Shown in pieces: positions 25,882 through 33,703 of a DNA stretch of 64,000 bases (its first letter is position 1; the number at the start of each line of letters is the position of its first letter). The notes below the pieces were generated by a model. The model was not told where the DNA came from and made no database searches. It saw only the letters and a program-made list of their open reading frames with translations. Source of the DNA: Granulosicoccus sp964449565 (GTDB taxonomy: Bacteria; Pseudomonadota; Gammaproteobacteria; Granulosicoccales; Granulosicoccaceae); contig CAYUZB010000007.1 of NCBI GenBank assembly GCA_964449565.1, positions 1 through 64,000 of the forward strand, given 5' to 3'. A program made the translations under genes and the position numbers.

Positions 25882-27048
25882 ATGGAAATGCCCGTTTCGG
25901 CACAGCCGTTCAATTTTGATCAAGTCATCTCGCGTAAGGATACCGCGAGTTTGAAATGGGATAAATACCGGAATCAGGATATATTGCCGTTCTGGGTGGC
26001 CGATATGGACTTTGAAATGGCGCCTGTCATTCATCAGTCGCTAATTGAACGTTTGCAGCACCGGGTTCTCGGTTACACCGTGGTCCCCGACGGCCTGATT
26101 GAAGCCGTACAAAAACATCTTGTCGACGAATACGGCTGGTCAATCGACCCGGACTGGGTGGTTTGGATTCCAGGCGTTGTAGCGGGATTGGCAGCAAGCT
26201 GTCGTGCCTATTGTCCGGACGGTGGGGAGATACTTGTCAACCCACCTATCTATCATCACTTTTATGATTCGCATTTGTCCGATCGGCAAAAATTGACAAA
26301 GGTGCCGATGCACAAGGTTGGAGATCGATGGACCTATGACATTGATGCAATGGAGAAAGCCATCAATGCGAATACAAAAATGTTCCTCATGTGTACGCCA
26401 CATAATCCAACAGGGCGCGTGTTTACCCAAGATGAGCTCAGCAAGGTTGTTGCATTATGCAAGCAACATGGGGTTGTGATTATTTCTGACGAAATTCATT
26501 GCGATCTGGTGATCGATCCCGATGTGCGGCATATTCCTACCGCCATGGCAGCGCCTGACTATTCTGATCATATGGTTACATTGATGAGTGGTAGCAAAAC
26601 ATGGAATCTCGCAGGGCTCAATTGTTCGTTTGCCATTATCAGCGATACGGAGTTACGCGATCAGTTTCGCGCTGCCCGTCAGTCAATCGTACCTTTGGTT
26701 CCACCACTGGCTTTTGAAGCAACCCGTGCAGCCTATGCCGAGGGCGGGCCATGGAGACAAGCCTTATTACGATATCTGGCAGGAAACTACGCTTACCTGA
26801 AACAGGAATTCGCAACCATAAACGGTGTGCGCCTCGAGCCCATTCAGGCAACTTATCTGGCCTGGATTGACGCAACAGAGCTTGGCCTTGATGACACGCA
26901 AGGTTTTTTTGAAAAACACGGTGTCGGTTTATCCAATGGGGAACAGTTTGGTCAAGCTCAGTTTGTGCGGCTCAATTTTGCCTGTCCTCGTGCAACGCTC
27001 GAGGAAGGCGTGTTACGTATTCGCAAGGCCGTTGCTGGTCTCGCCTGA
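25882..27048 (+). CDS. patB: PLP-dependent C-S lyase / aminotransferase, PatB/MalY type
   Basis: Fold-type I PLP enzyme of 388 residues. The PatB/MalY pattern is clear: 'ILPFWVADMDFEMAP', 'PPIYHHFY', 'LMCTPHNPTGRVFT', 'IISDEIHCDLV' and the PLP-lysine in 'LMSGSKTWNLAGL'. Family members cleave cystathionine or other cysteine S-conjugates; some act as aminotransferases, so the exact substrate is open. GAGG lies ten bases before the ATG. Stands alone between dodecin and the NUDIX gene. Confidence 0.9.
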   Translation: MEMPVSAQPFNFDQVISRKDTASLKWDKYRNQDILPFWVADMDFEMAPVIHQSLIERLQHRVLGYTVVPDGLIEAVQKHLVDEYGWSIDPDWVVWIPGVVAGLAASCRAYCPDGGEILVNPPIYHHFYDSHLSDRQKLTKVPMHKVGDRWTYDIDAMEKAINANTKMFLMCTPHNPTGRVFTQDELSKVVALCKQHGVVIISDEIHCDLVIDPDVRHIPTAMAAPDYSDHMVTLMSGSKTWNLAGLNCSFAIISDTELRDQFRAARQSIVPLVPPLAFEATRAAYAEGGPWRQALLRYLAGNYAYLKQEFATINGVRLEPIQATYLAWIDATELGLDDTQGFFEKHGVGLSNGEQFGQAQFVRLNFACPRATLEEGVLRIRKAVAGLA

Positions 27049-27127
27049 GCAACTCACGGTATTGTAGTTCGCGTCATTGTTGGTAGCGCAATGATTGACT
27101 ATCCACGGTTTCGATGTGCTGATTTAT

Positions 27128-27757
27128 TTATGTGCGCTCTGGTAGCTTCATCTTGCCCTCATCAATAGCCTTGATCAGGTTCATCGTCATGCGCGCTGAG
27201 GCACCCCACAAAACTTCACCGTCATAGGGTTCATAGACGATGATGGGGTGTCGTCTTGCGGTGTCCGGATCCAATTCATCGCGGCCACGCAATGTGAAGT
27301 TATCGCGCTGGGTCAGCCATTGGAGTGGAATGGTAAAAGCCCGAGACACTTCACTTTGCTGCAAGGTCAGGGGTTGTGGCCATTCAACCGTACCGACAAC
27401 CGGGGTTACCTTGTAATAGCTGATGGTTGTGTAGTCGTATAGCCTTCCCAGCAGGCTGACCTTGCTCGGATGCACACCGATCTCCTCGTGGGCCTCACGC
27501 AAGGCAGTTTCCTCGGCGCTGGTGTCCGCGGGGTCTTTGCGCCCACCAGGAAAGGCGACCTGACCACTGTGTCGGTCTTTGTCGTTACTGGCGCGCCGGA
27601 TAAACAACAGTTGCCATGTCGCATCGTGCCAAACTAGTGGCATCAGCACGGCAGCTTCACGCAAGGGTTTGGCGGGAAGGTGATCGTGGGGGATGTCGGA
27701 GTCCTTGTGCAGGCCTTCGTCACCTTGAACTGGCAATTTACTGAGTTTGTCGTGCAT
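27128..27757 (-). CDS. NUDIX hydrolase, CoA pyrophosphatase type (NudL)
   Basis: A 209-residue NUDIX enzyme likely to hydrolyse coenzyme A or its oxidised forms to phosphopantetheine and 3',5'-ADP. The upstream family motif 'LLFIRRASNDKDRHSGQVAFPGG' and the NUDIX box G-x5-E-x7-REUxEExGU ('GGRKDPADTSAEETALREAH' then EEIGV) are complete. I start at the ATG at 27757, which leaves room for divergent promoters; an ATG 33 bases upstream would leave only 20 bases to the next gene. Confidence 0.88.
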   Translation of the reverse strand: MHDKLSKLPVQGDEGLHKDSDIPHDHLPAKPLREAAVLMPLVWHDATWQLLFIRRASNDKDRHSGQVAFPGGRKDPADTSAEETALREAHEEIGVHPSKVSLLGRLYDYTTISYYKVTPVVGTVEWPQPLTLQQSEVSRAFTIPLQWLTQRDNFTLRGRDELDPDTARRHPIIVYEPYDGEVLWGASARMTMNLIKAIDEGKMKLPERT

Positions 27758-27810
27758 CAGTTCAGTATAGTGTGCGCTGTTGCAGCCCATGAGTATTCAA
27801 GAGAAGAAAC

Positions 27811-28419
27811 ATGCATATCGATCTGGCCAGTCTCAGTCCTCTGGAAATCTATGCGGCCATGACACAAACGATTGTGCCGCGTCCGGTCGCATGGATACTG
27901 ACAGAAAATGAAAACGCCAGTTTCAATCTGGCGCCCTATTCCTATTTCAATGCCATCAGCAGTGTGCCGCCGATGGGTATTGTGTCAGTGACCATCGCAC
28001 CTGATCGCGATATAAAGGACACGCGTCATAATCTCGAAACGCGCGGTGACTGCGTCATTCACATTGCCCACAAGGAGATGGCGGCGGCAATGACGGCGTC
28101 GTCCGCGTCGATCGATCGCGATGTGTCGGAGGTCAGCGAACTTGGACTTGAGACGGTGGCAATGCCGGGTTCTCGATTGCCGCGGCTTAAAGACGCACGG
28201 GTGGCTTATGCAGGAAAGCTTGTCGATACCAAAATGATCAATCGTCAGTGGCTTGCGTTCATTGAATTCACGGATATCCATATTGCCGACGAACTTGTTA
28301 GCGAAGATGCCAAGGGGCGGCTCAAAGTCGATGCCGCGAAGCTCGATCCAATCGGGCGTCTCGGGGGTGGCGAATATGTTACGGCTGGTGAAGTCATCTA
28401 TATCGAGCGCCCCGCTTGA
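27811..28419 (+). CDS. Flavin reductase-like FMN-binding split-barrel protein
   Basis: A 202-residue member of the flavin reductase-like domain family. The FMN-binding beginning 'QTIVPRPVAWILTENENASFNLAPYSYFNAIS' (shown in part) and 'PPMGIVSV' are typical. It may be an FMN-dependent reductase or oxidoreductase; the substrate is unknown. AGAGAAGAAAC precedes the ATG. The last base pairs overlap the TTG start of the TVP38 membrane protein gene. Confidence 0.88.
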   Translation: MHIDLASLSPLEIYAAMTQTIVPRPVAWILTENENASFNLAPYSYFNAISSVPPMGIVSVTIAPDRDIKDTRHNLETRGDCVIHIAHKEMAAAMTASSASIDRDVSEVSELGLETVAMPGSRLPRLKDARVAYAGKLVDTKMINRQWLAFIEFTDIHIADELVSEDAKGRLKVDAAKLDPIGRLGGGEYVTAGEVIYIERPA

Positions 28420-29096
28420 AAATCTCTAGAACAATCAGGTTTGGCTTGCTTGTACTGGCGGTTCTTTTATTAGTCGTGATGTGGTCGTTTCTGCCCTTGG
28501 GTGAATGGATCGAAGGGTTTCGTTTGTGGATTATCGATCTCGGCTTGGTGGGTGTCCTTGCCTTTGTTCTCGCTTATGTCATTTTGACGGTGGTTCTCGG
28601 TCCGGCTACGGCTTTGACCTTGACCGCCGGGCTGGCCTACGGTTTCTGGGGATTCTTTTTAGTCGTGGCATCGGCGACCTTGGCCGCAGCAGTTGCTTTT
28701 TTATTGGGACGTTATCTTGCGCATCAACGTGTACTTGACATGATCGAGCGAGATTCACGCATGAAATCATTGCATCAGGCGTTCAGTGACGAAGGTTGGC
28801 GTGTTGTGGTCTTGCTTCGCCTGAGCCCGCTGATTCCCTATGGCATGCAGAATTACTTGTTTTCCGTCACCAATATCGGGTTTCTACCTTATGTGGTGGC
28901 AACATTGGTCGGCATCATGCCTGCCACGGCCTTGTATGTTTATATCGGCTCGCTTGGCGCTAGTGCCAGCGGTGAGGGAGGGCCCTTGAAGTGGGCGTTG
29001 ATTGTCGGCGGCTTGATAGCGACGGCGATTGTTGCCTGGCTGATTGGCAAGCGGGCGCAGCAAGTATTGGCGCGTCACGAGCAGGGAAAGAATTGA
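28416..29096 (+). CDS. TVP38/TMEM64 (DedA-like) membrane protein
   Basis: A 226-residue inner-membrane protein of the SNARE-associated/VTT family. The core is visible: 'TALTLTAGLAYGFWGFFLVVASATLAAAVAFLLGRYLA' spans helices and the re-entrant loop, and 'VVLLRLSPLIPYGMQNYLFSVTNIGFLPYVVATLVGIMPATALYVYIG' (quoted in motif terms: RLSPL-P, N-YLF, G-MPAT) is typical. Relatives act in lipid scrambling or transport. TTG start overlapping the previous stop. The 3' end overlaps the convergent radical SAM gene by 22 bases. Confidence 0.9.
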   Translation: MKISRTIRFGLLVLAVLLLVVMWSFLPLGEWIEGFRLWIIDLGLVGVLAFVLAYVILTVVLGPATALTLTAGLAYGFWGFFLVVASATLAAAVAFLLGRYLAHQRVLDMIERDSRMKSLHQAFSDEGWRVVVLLRLSPLIPYGMQNYLFSVTNIGFLPYVVATLVGIMPATALYVYIGSLGASASGEGGPLKWALIVGGLIATAIVAWLIGKRAQQVLARHEQGKN

Positions 29097-30064
29097 CGCT
29101 CTTCAAGGTGCTCAAGTAATGCCTCTTTGCAGAAGCTCATCATCCGTTTTTCATCGTTTATCGGATAAGTGACCAGGCCATCTTCTCGCTGTTCAGTGTT
29201 GCTTGCCAATAGCGTTGACTTTGGGTAAAGCTGCACCAGCTTTTTGTGAAAGCCTTTAGGTAGTCTGAAGACGCCAAGGCTGGCTGAATGGACGGCACTT
29301 GCATCTATGGCTGCAAATACTTCTTTGAAAAATTGACCATAGATCTCATCGAAGTTATCAGCATAGAGTAGTGGGTCAAAACGCAAGCCAATTTTCCAGC
29401 CGGCTTGCTGCAGTTTTCCCAGTGATTCGAGGCGTCGTTTGAGTGTCGGTGCCTGGTGCTCTTCAGCAGCGGCGATTGCCGATGGCGACAAACTGTAGGC
29501 AACGACAACATTGGGTAATGGTTTACGTGCCAGAAGCGGGCGTATTTGTGTGCTCTTTGTACGCAGCTCCAGGTGCGCCTTTGGTGTGCGCGCGAAGAAG
29601 TCGAGGCATTCATCCGTGAAGCCGGTGATTGGGTCAAGTGCCAATGAGTCGCAGTCGTAACCAGAAAAGAACCAGCTTGGTTCCGACGATTCATCACTGA
29701 TTGATTTGATGTCCGAGAAAAAGTCGTTTGTGTTGACAAAGACGACATAATTGGCTGAGCGATACATTCCCTGCAGAAAACAGTAACGGCAATCGTAGAT
29801 GCAATTGAGCATATGCGAGAAGTAGAAATTGCGATTGCCGCCGATATGATAGCCAGGAGGGGTTGGCAAGGTGCGCTTGCCGGATTTCTCAGCCAGAATC
29901 AAGGCGGGATGTTGCTTTTGCTCGCGGAAATTCTGATTTGTTGCATTGAACACATCAGAATAGCGTTCGATGTTGACGCGGCGTGCATCAGGAAATCGCG
30001 CAAGTATGGAGAGTGTACGTGTATGCTCCAGCACGCGTTTTTCGATATAGATCGTATCGATCAT
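29075..30064 (-). CDS. Spore photoproduct lyase-like radical SAM protein
   Basis: A radical S-adenosylmethionine protein of 329 residues resembling spore photoproduct lyase. The [4Fe-4S] ligands are in CIYDCRYC (C88, C92, C95), a CxxxCxxC motif. 'GYDCDSLALDPITGF' follows at the place where spore photoproduct lyases have their catalytic Cys region. I start at the ATG at 30064 (MIDTIYIEKRVL), five bases after the upstream gene's stop; a TTG 30 bases earlier is less likely. The presence of this family in a presumably non-sporulating organism suggests a different substrate. Coupled to the nucleoside phosphorylase-like gene. Confidence 0.85.
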   Translation of the reverse strand: MIDTIYIEKRVLEHTRTLSILARFPDARRVNIERYSDVFNATNQNFREQKQHPALILAEKSGKRTLPTPPGYHIGGNRNFYFSHMLNCIYDCRYCFLQGMYRSANYVVFVNTNDFFSDIKSISDESSEPSWFFSGYDCDSLALDPITGFTDECLDFFARTPKAHLELRTKSTQIRPLLARKPLPNVVVAYSLSPSAIAAAEEHQAPTLKRRLESLGKLQQAGWKIGLRFDPLLYADNFDEIYGQFFKEVFAAIDASAVHSASLGVFRLPKGFHKKLVQLYPKSTLLASNTEQREDGLVTYPINDEKRMMSFCKEALLEHLEERQFFPCS

Positions 30065-30068
30065 GAAT

Positions 30069-30884
30069 TCAGTATCGTGTGCCGATATTGTCAATTTTAT
30101 GTTGCAAGCTGGATTTTACTTCGCGGGCATTTTGAAGTTCGGCAAGCTCAGAGCCAAGCGGTAGTGTGTCACTCAAGGCCAAATGACGTTGCAATAATCG
30201 CTTGATGCCATGCGTATCGCTGACACTGATGCGTATGCGTGATGCAAGGTCTTTTATCAGTAGCTCGATTGCCTGGTGGCTCTCGGTTTCTGATGTGGGA
30301 TTGGACTGGAAGTGATCGATCAGTGTGGATACTGGCCCGATAACCTCGGTGATCAACTCAGTAACGGATTCTTTGGTGATTTCGGCAATATCTTTACTTG
30401 GGTTGTCCGAGATCGATTTGATGCATTGGATGCGCGTGTTGTCGAGATAGACAGAGGCGGCGCTCAGGACGCCAGAGGCTTCCATGTCGAAGGCTGCATC
30501 GTTTTGATAATCACGCGATGGCGCGTCGAGTGTATGGATGGCGATGGTGTTCATTTCCGGGAGCATTTTTGCGTTTGGCAGATGGGGGTACCAATGTTTT
30601 TCAGTCGCCTTGTCAATGACACTATTGGCAAGATAACGCGTCCCAACGTCAGCGGTGCCGCCGGCAATGCCGACGTTGACCAAGGCATCGATGCGATAGT
30701 CGTTCTGCAAGCTTGCTGCGACGGCAGCGGCGGCTTTCAATTTGCCGATTCCGGTCTCGACCAGACAGACCGAATCGCCAGAGTAATACCGTATGCCGCG
30801 AGTTTCTCGAAGGCTGAGTTTGAAATGTTCGATCAGCGGCCTGGATTCGGCGGGAAGTGCGGTACACAGGCACACGATATTCAT
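30069..30884 (-). CDS. Nucleoside phosphorylase-superfamily protein
   Basis: A 271-residue member of the purine nucleoside phosphorylase/MTA nucleosidase superfamily. 'LVNVGIAGGTADV' is the phosphate-loop/GIAG element, 'AAFDMEASGVLSAA' the MEAxG ribose-binding motif, and SISDNPS the base-binding Asp region. It carries a C-terminal extension of about 80 residues beyond the usual fold (helical, 'ELLIKDLASRIRISVSDTHG'). It is directly followed by the spore photoproduct lyase-like gene, implying a joint task, perhaps on a modified nucleoside; this is inference. Confidence 0.82.
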   Translation of the reverse strand: MNIVCLCTALPAESRPLIEHFKLSLRETRGIRYYSGDSVCLVETGIGKLKAAAAVAASLQNDYRIDALVNVGIAGGTADVGTRYLANSVIDKATEKHWYPHLPNAKMLPEMNTIAIHTLDAPSRDYQNDAAFDMEASGVLSAASVYLDNTRIQCIKSISDNPSKDIAEITKESVTELITEVIGPVSTLIDHFQSNPTSETESHQAIELLIKDLASRIRISVSDTHGIKRLLQRHLALSDTLPLGSELAELQNAREVKSSLQHKIDNIGTRY

Positions 30885-30922
30885 CAGGGTATTATACCGG
30901 CTGTATAGCGATGGAGAGTTTC

Positions 30923-31243
30923 ATGTTGATTTCAAACCTCGAGTTTCTACCGGGGCGCAAAGTAGTGAAGCATCTAGGACTGGTTCAGGGGAGCTCGGTG
31001 AGATCCAAGCATGTCGGGCGTGATATCGCAGCAAGTTTGAAGAATCTGTTCGGTGGTGAATTAAAGGGCTACACGGAGCTCCTGTCTGATTCTCGTGATG
31101 AGGCGACTGAACGACTGGTAAAACAGGCTGAGAGTATCGGTGCCAATGCGGTACTCAATATTCGCTACAGTACCTCAAGCATCGCCTCGGGTGCCGCTGA
31201 GATATTCGTCTACGGTACGGCGGTCGAGCTGGAAGATGTTTGA
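30923..31243 (+). CDS. YbjQ/UPF0145 family protein 1
   Basis: A 106-residue small cytoplasmic protein of the YbjQ family, members of which form oligomeric rings; biochemical role unknown. Typical pieces are 'LGLVQGSSVRSKHVGRDI', 'LKGYTELLSDSRDEATERLV' and 'GANAVLNIRYSTS'. The ATG at 30923 has GGAG seven bases upstream. Its 3' end overlaps the next gene, a membrane-anchored paralogue, by eight bases. Confidence 0.88.
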   Translation: MLISNLEFLPGRKVVKHLGLVQGSSVRSKHVGRDIAASLKNLFGGELKGYTELLSDSRDEATERLVKQAESIGANAVLNIRYSTSSIASGAAEIFVYGTAVELEDV

Positions 31244-31697
31244 GTTTCTCTTCCAGGGCTTTGGTGTATTGATATTGCTGATACTCGGCTATGTTTTTGG
31301 ACGACTTGCCGAGCGGCGACACTTGAAGCGGATTGTCAAGCGTGAGAAGGAATCCAATGCCTTGCCCGCTATTGCCAGTCGCCATCCTCCTGATGATGAA
31401 CGCTACGATTTGGTACTGGTTACCGGCAATGTCGTGATCGCCTCCGACTATTTCAAGTCGTTTATGGCAGGCATGATCAACCTCTTTGGCGGCCGCGTCA
31501 CACCGTTTGAATCGATGCTGGATCGTGCGCGACGCGAGGCGGTCTTGCGCATGAAGGATAAGGCGAAAACGAACAATGCACGCTATGTGTTCAATGTGAA
31601 GTTTGAAACTACCCGAGTTCTGGTAGGACAGCGAGGTGCGATGGAAGTGATGGCTTATGGAACTGCTTTGATTCCGCCAACATCGACGAGCTACTGA
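31236..31697 (+). CDS. YbjQ/UPF0145 family protein 2 with an N-terminal membrane anchor
   Basis: A 153-residue paralogue of the previous protein that has an extra N-terminal transmembrane helix (MFEFLFQGFGVLILLILGYV) and a basic stretch (RHLKRIVKREK). The YbjQ-like core follows ('VLVTGNVVIASDY', 'LDRARREAVLRMKDKAKT', 'NARYVFNVKFETT', 'VMAYGTALI'). Eight-base overlap with YbjQ 1 and three-base gap to the M48 peptidase gene, so all three are co-translated. A membrane-bound YbjQ could recruit the soluble one to the peptidase. Confidence 0.85.
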   Translation: MFEFLFQGFGVLILLILGYVFGRLAERRHLKRIVKREKESNALPAIASRHPPDDERYDLVLVTGNVVIASDYFKSFMAGMINLFGGRVTPFESMLDRARREAVLRMKDKAKTNNARYVFNVKFETTRVLVGQRGAMEVMAYGTALIPPTSTSY

Positions 31698-31700
31698 ATT

Positions 31701-32561
31701 ATGCAGTTCGAAAATCGTCAGGTTGTCGAAGGTGTCAATGTCACGAAGGTGCACCCGTTGAAGCAATTCATGCAGCTGCTGATTGCGACGGTCATACTGG
31801 TGGTGATAGTGGTTATTGTTCTGCGACTCTCTGGCGCGTGGTTGGCGAAACGGATTCCGTTTTCGTTTGAAGTTCAGGTCATGGATACGCTCGATATTGA
31901 TTTTGGTGATGCGGCGCCGGACTCTGACATGCGACAGTATTTGAATGCCCTGGGAGAAAAGCTTGAAGTGGCCATGGAGCTTCCCGAGGGCATGACAACG
32001 AATATTCATTATTCGACTGACGCGGTGTTCAATGCCTTTGCGACCGTCGGTGGCAATCTGATGTTCTATCGTGGCTTGCTAGAGGAGCTTCCGCATGAGA
32101 ATGCTCTGGCGATGGTGCTGGCGCACGAGATCGCCCATGTGCAACATCGTGATCCGATCGCAGGGCTTGGGGGTGGGGTAGTCAGCTCGGTGGCTTTGAT
32201 CGCATTGGCGGGTCAATCGGGGACAGGGCCTGCGGGCAAGGTGCTGAATAACGCGGGTGTGCTGACCAGTATTCAATTCACGCGTCGTATGGAGCAAGAG
32301 GCTGATGCTGCAGCGATTGCGGCAGTCAATCGAGTATACGGTCATGTCAATGGAGCCGACATGCTGTTTCATGTTTTGCAGCGCAAGGGTGCAAGCAGGC
32401 AGGACATCCCGGACACGATCCGCCGATTTACCGAAACGCATCCTGCGCTTGAAGACAGAATTGACGCCATAGCGGCAAGGGTCTCGGCAGAGGGTTGGGA
32501 TGATAGCGGTGAGTTGACGCCACTACCTGAAAAATTCAAGCTGTGGTTGCAGGGGAATTAA
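31701..32561 (+). CDS. M48-family zinc metallopeptidase, membrane-anchored
   Basis: A 286-residue metallopeptidase. An N-terminal transmembrane helix (about residues 25-45) is followed by a periplasmic or membrane-proximal catalytic domain with the zinc motif HEIAH in 'VLAHEIAHVQHRDP' and the third ligand in 'RRMEQEADAAAIAAV'. The organisation is closest to soluble-domain M48 proteins such as BepA/YcaL rather than multi-pass HtpX. Third gene of the YbjQ operon. Its 3' end overlaps the convergent nudC gene by 26 bases. Confidence 0.9.
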   Translation: MQFENRQVVEGVNVTKVHPLKQFMQLLIATVILVVIVVIVLRLSGAWLAKRIPFSFEVQVMDTLDIDFGDAAPDSDMRQYLNALGEKLEVAMELPEGMTTNIHYSTDAVFNAFATVGGNLMFYRGLLEELPHENALAMVLAHEIAHVQHRDPIAGLGGGVVSSVALIALAGQSGTGPAGKVLNNAGVLTSIQFTRRMEQEADAAAIAAVNRVYGHVNGADMLFHVLQRKGASRQDIPDTIRRFTETHPALEDRIDAIAARVSAEGWDDSGELTPLPEKFKLWLQGN

Positions 32562-33501
32562 GCCATTGATCAATCAACAAACGTGCAATCGAATCCGGTC
32601 GCGGTAGTTGAAATTCGTATCGCTCATCTCCCCAATTGCCGAACGTCTTGAGCTCGTCACGCGTGAACCATCGGGCATCGGCCAGTTCGTGGGGGTCGAT
32701 TTTGATCGTGCTGTTGGTGGCAACCGCCTGAAATCCGAGCATGATTGAACGCGGGAAGGGCCAGGGTTGTGAGGCGATATAGCGTACGTCTTCTGTCTCT
32801 ATGGCTGCCTCTTCGAAGACTTCACGTTGCACGGCTTGCTCAAGCGACTCGCCTGGTTCTACAAAACCTGCCAGTGTTGAGAACACTCCAATAGGCCAAT
32901 TCGCATTGCGCCCGAGCAGACAGGCCTCTTGGCCGTCCTCTGACATCCGGGTGACCAGCATGATGACGGCTGGATCGGTGCGCGGAAAGCTGTTGTAGCC
33001 GCAGGATTCATTGGTGCAATGTCGCATATGGCCACCCATCTGACTGACCAGCGGGTGGCCGCAGCGGTGGCAGAATTTTGTGTTGCCTTGCCAGTACACC
33101 AGACCTCGTGCATAGGCGAGCAGAGCGCTATCTTTTGCCGGCAGTGTCGGTCCGACGATTCTGAGGTCAACGAATTCTGCGGCCAAGGGTGTGCCATTTA
33201 TGGTTGTTGCAGCACGGGCGATCGCTTCGCGCCTGGATTCATCAAGATCCGCCGTATCGATGGCAAAGTAGGCAATGTCGTTGTTGAATCCGAGAAATAT
33301 CGGGTCCTCGTCCTCGATGACGTGTGACGCGCTCAGTGTCGCTATTTGCGGATGTTCCTTGCCTGTTTCACTGCTGACCAATGCAGTACCTTGCCAGATC
33401 AGAACAAGCCGAGTCGACGCTTTATGGCGCAACTTGTCGAGGGTTTCCGGGTCCTTGCGCAGATGATCAGCGCGGTCAAATGCGTCGTGGGTATAGAACA
33501 T
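32536..33501 (-). CDS. nudC: NAD+ diphosphatase / RNA deNADding enzyme NudC
   Basis: A 321-residue NudC. The zinc ribbon is CHRCG ... CTNESC (CX2C and CX4C), followed by the NUDIX box beginning GFVEPGESLEQAVQREV and the NudC signature SQPWPFPRS. In the box the final G of EExGU is Ala (FEEAAI), a mild variation. NudC cleaves NADH and removes NAD caps from RNA. I use the ATG at 33501 (MFYTHDAFDRADHL); the frame stays open 198 bases further but without conserved content. Confidence 0.92.
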   Translation of the reverse strand: MFYTHDAFDRADHLRKDPETLDKLRHKASTRLVLIWQGTALVSSETGKEHPQIATLSASHVIEDEDPIFLGFNNDIAYFAIDTADLDESRREAIARAATTINGTPLAAEFVDLRIVGPTLPAKDSALLAYARGLVYWQGNTKFCHRCGHPLVSQMGGHMRHCTNESCGYNSFPRTDPAVIMLVTRMSEDGQEACLLGRNANWPIGVFSTLAGFVEPGESLEQAVQREVFEEAAIETEDVRYIASQPWPFPRSIMLGFQAVATNSTIKIDPHELADARWFTRDELKTFGNWGDERYEFQLPRPDSIARLLIDQWLNSPATTA

Positions 33502-33703
33502 GTCGGTGGTCCAACAGATTTTTTGTTTGTCGTATGAGTATACGTGCGCCTGTCTATACCGGTTGGATGAGTCTCCATCCTGGATTATCCCTGTTGCTGA
33601 GATAAGAGCGGTTACCATAGAGCGGCAATAAGAGCGGCAATAGCGGAAAGCACATGTCGGCGAAATTGATGTAGCAAATTCAATCTCTTGAGGAGTCAAC
33701 CGT

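Noticed and set aside
31155..32009. Minus-strand open frame of 284 codons
   Set aside because: Antisense to the YbjQ-M48 operon; translation is rich in His, Arg and Gln with no recognised motif.
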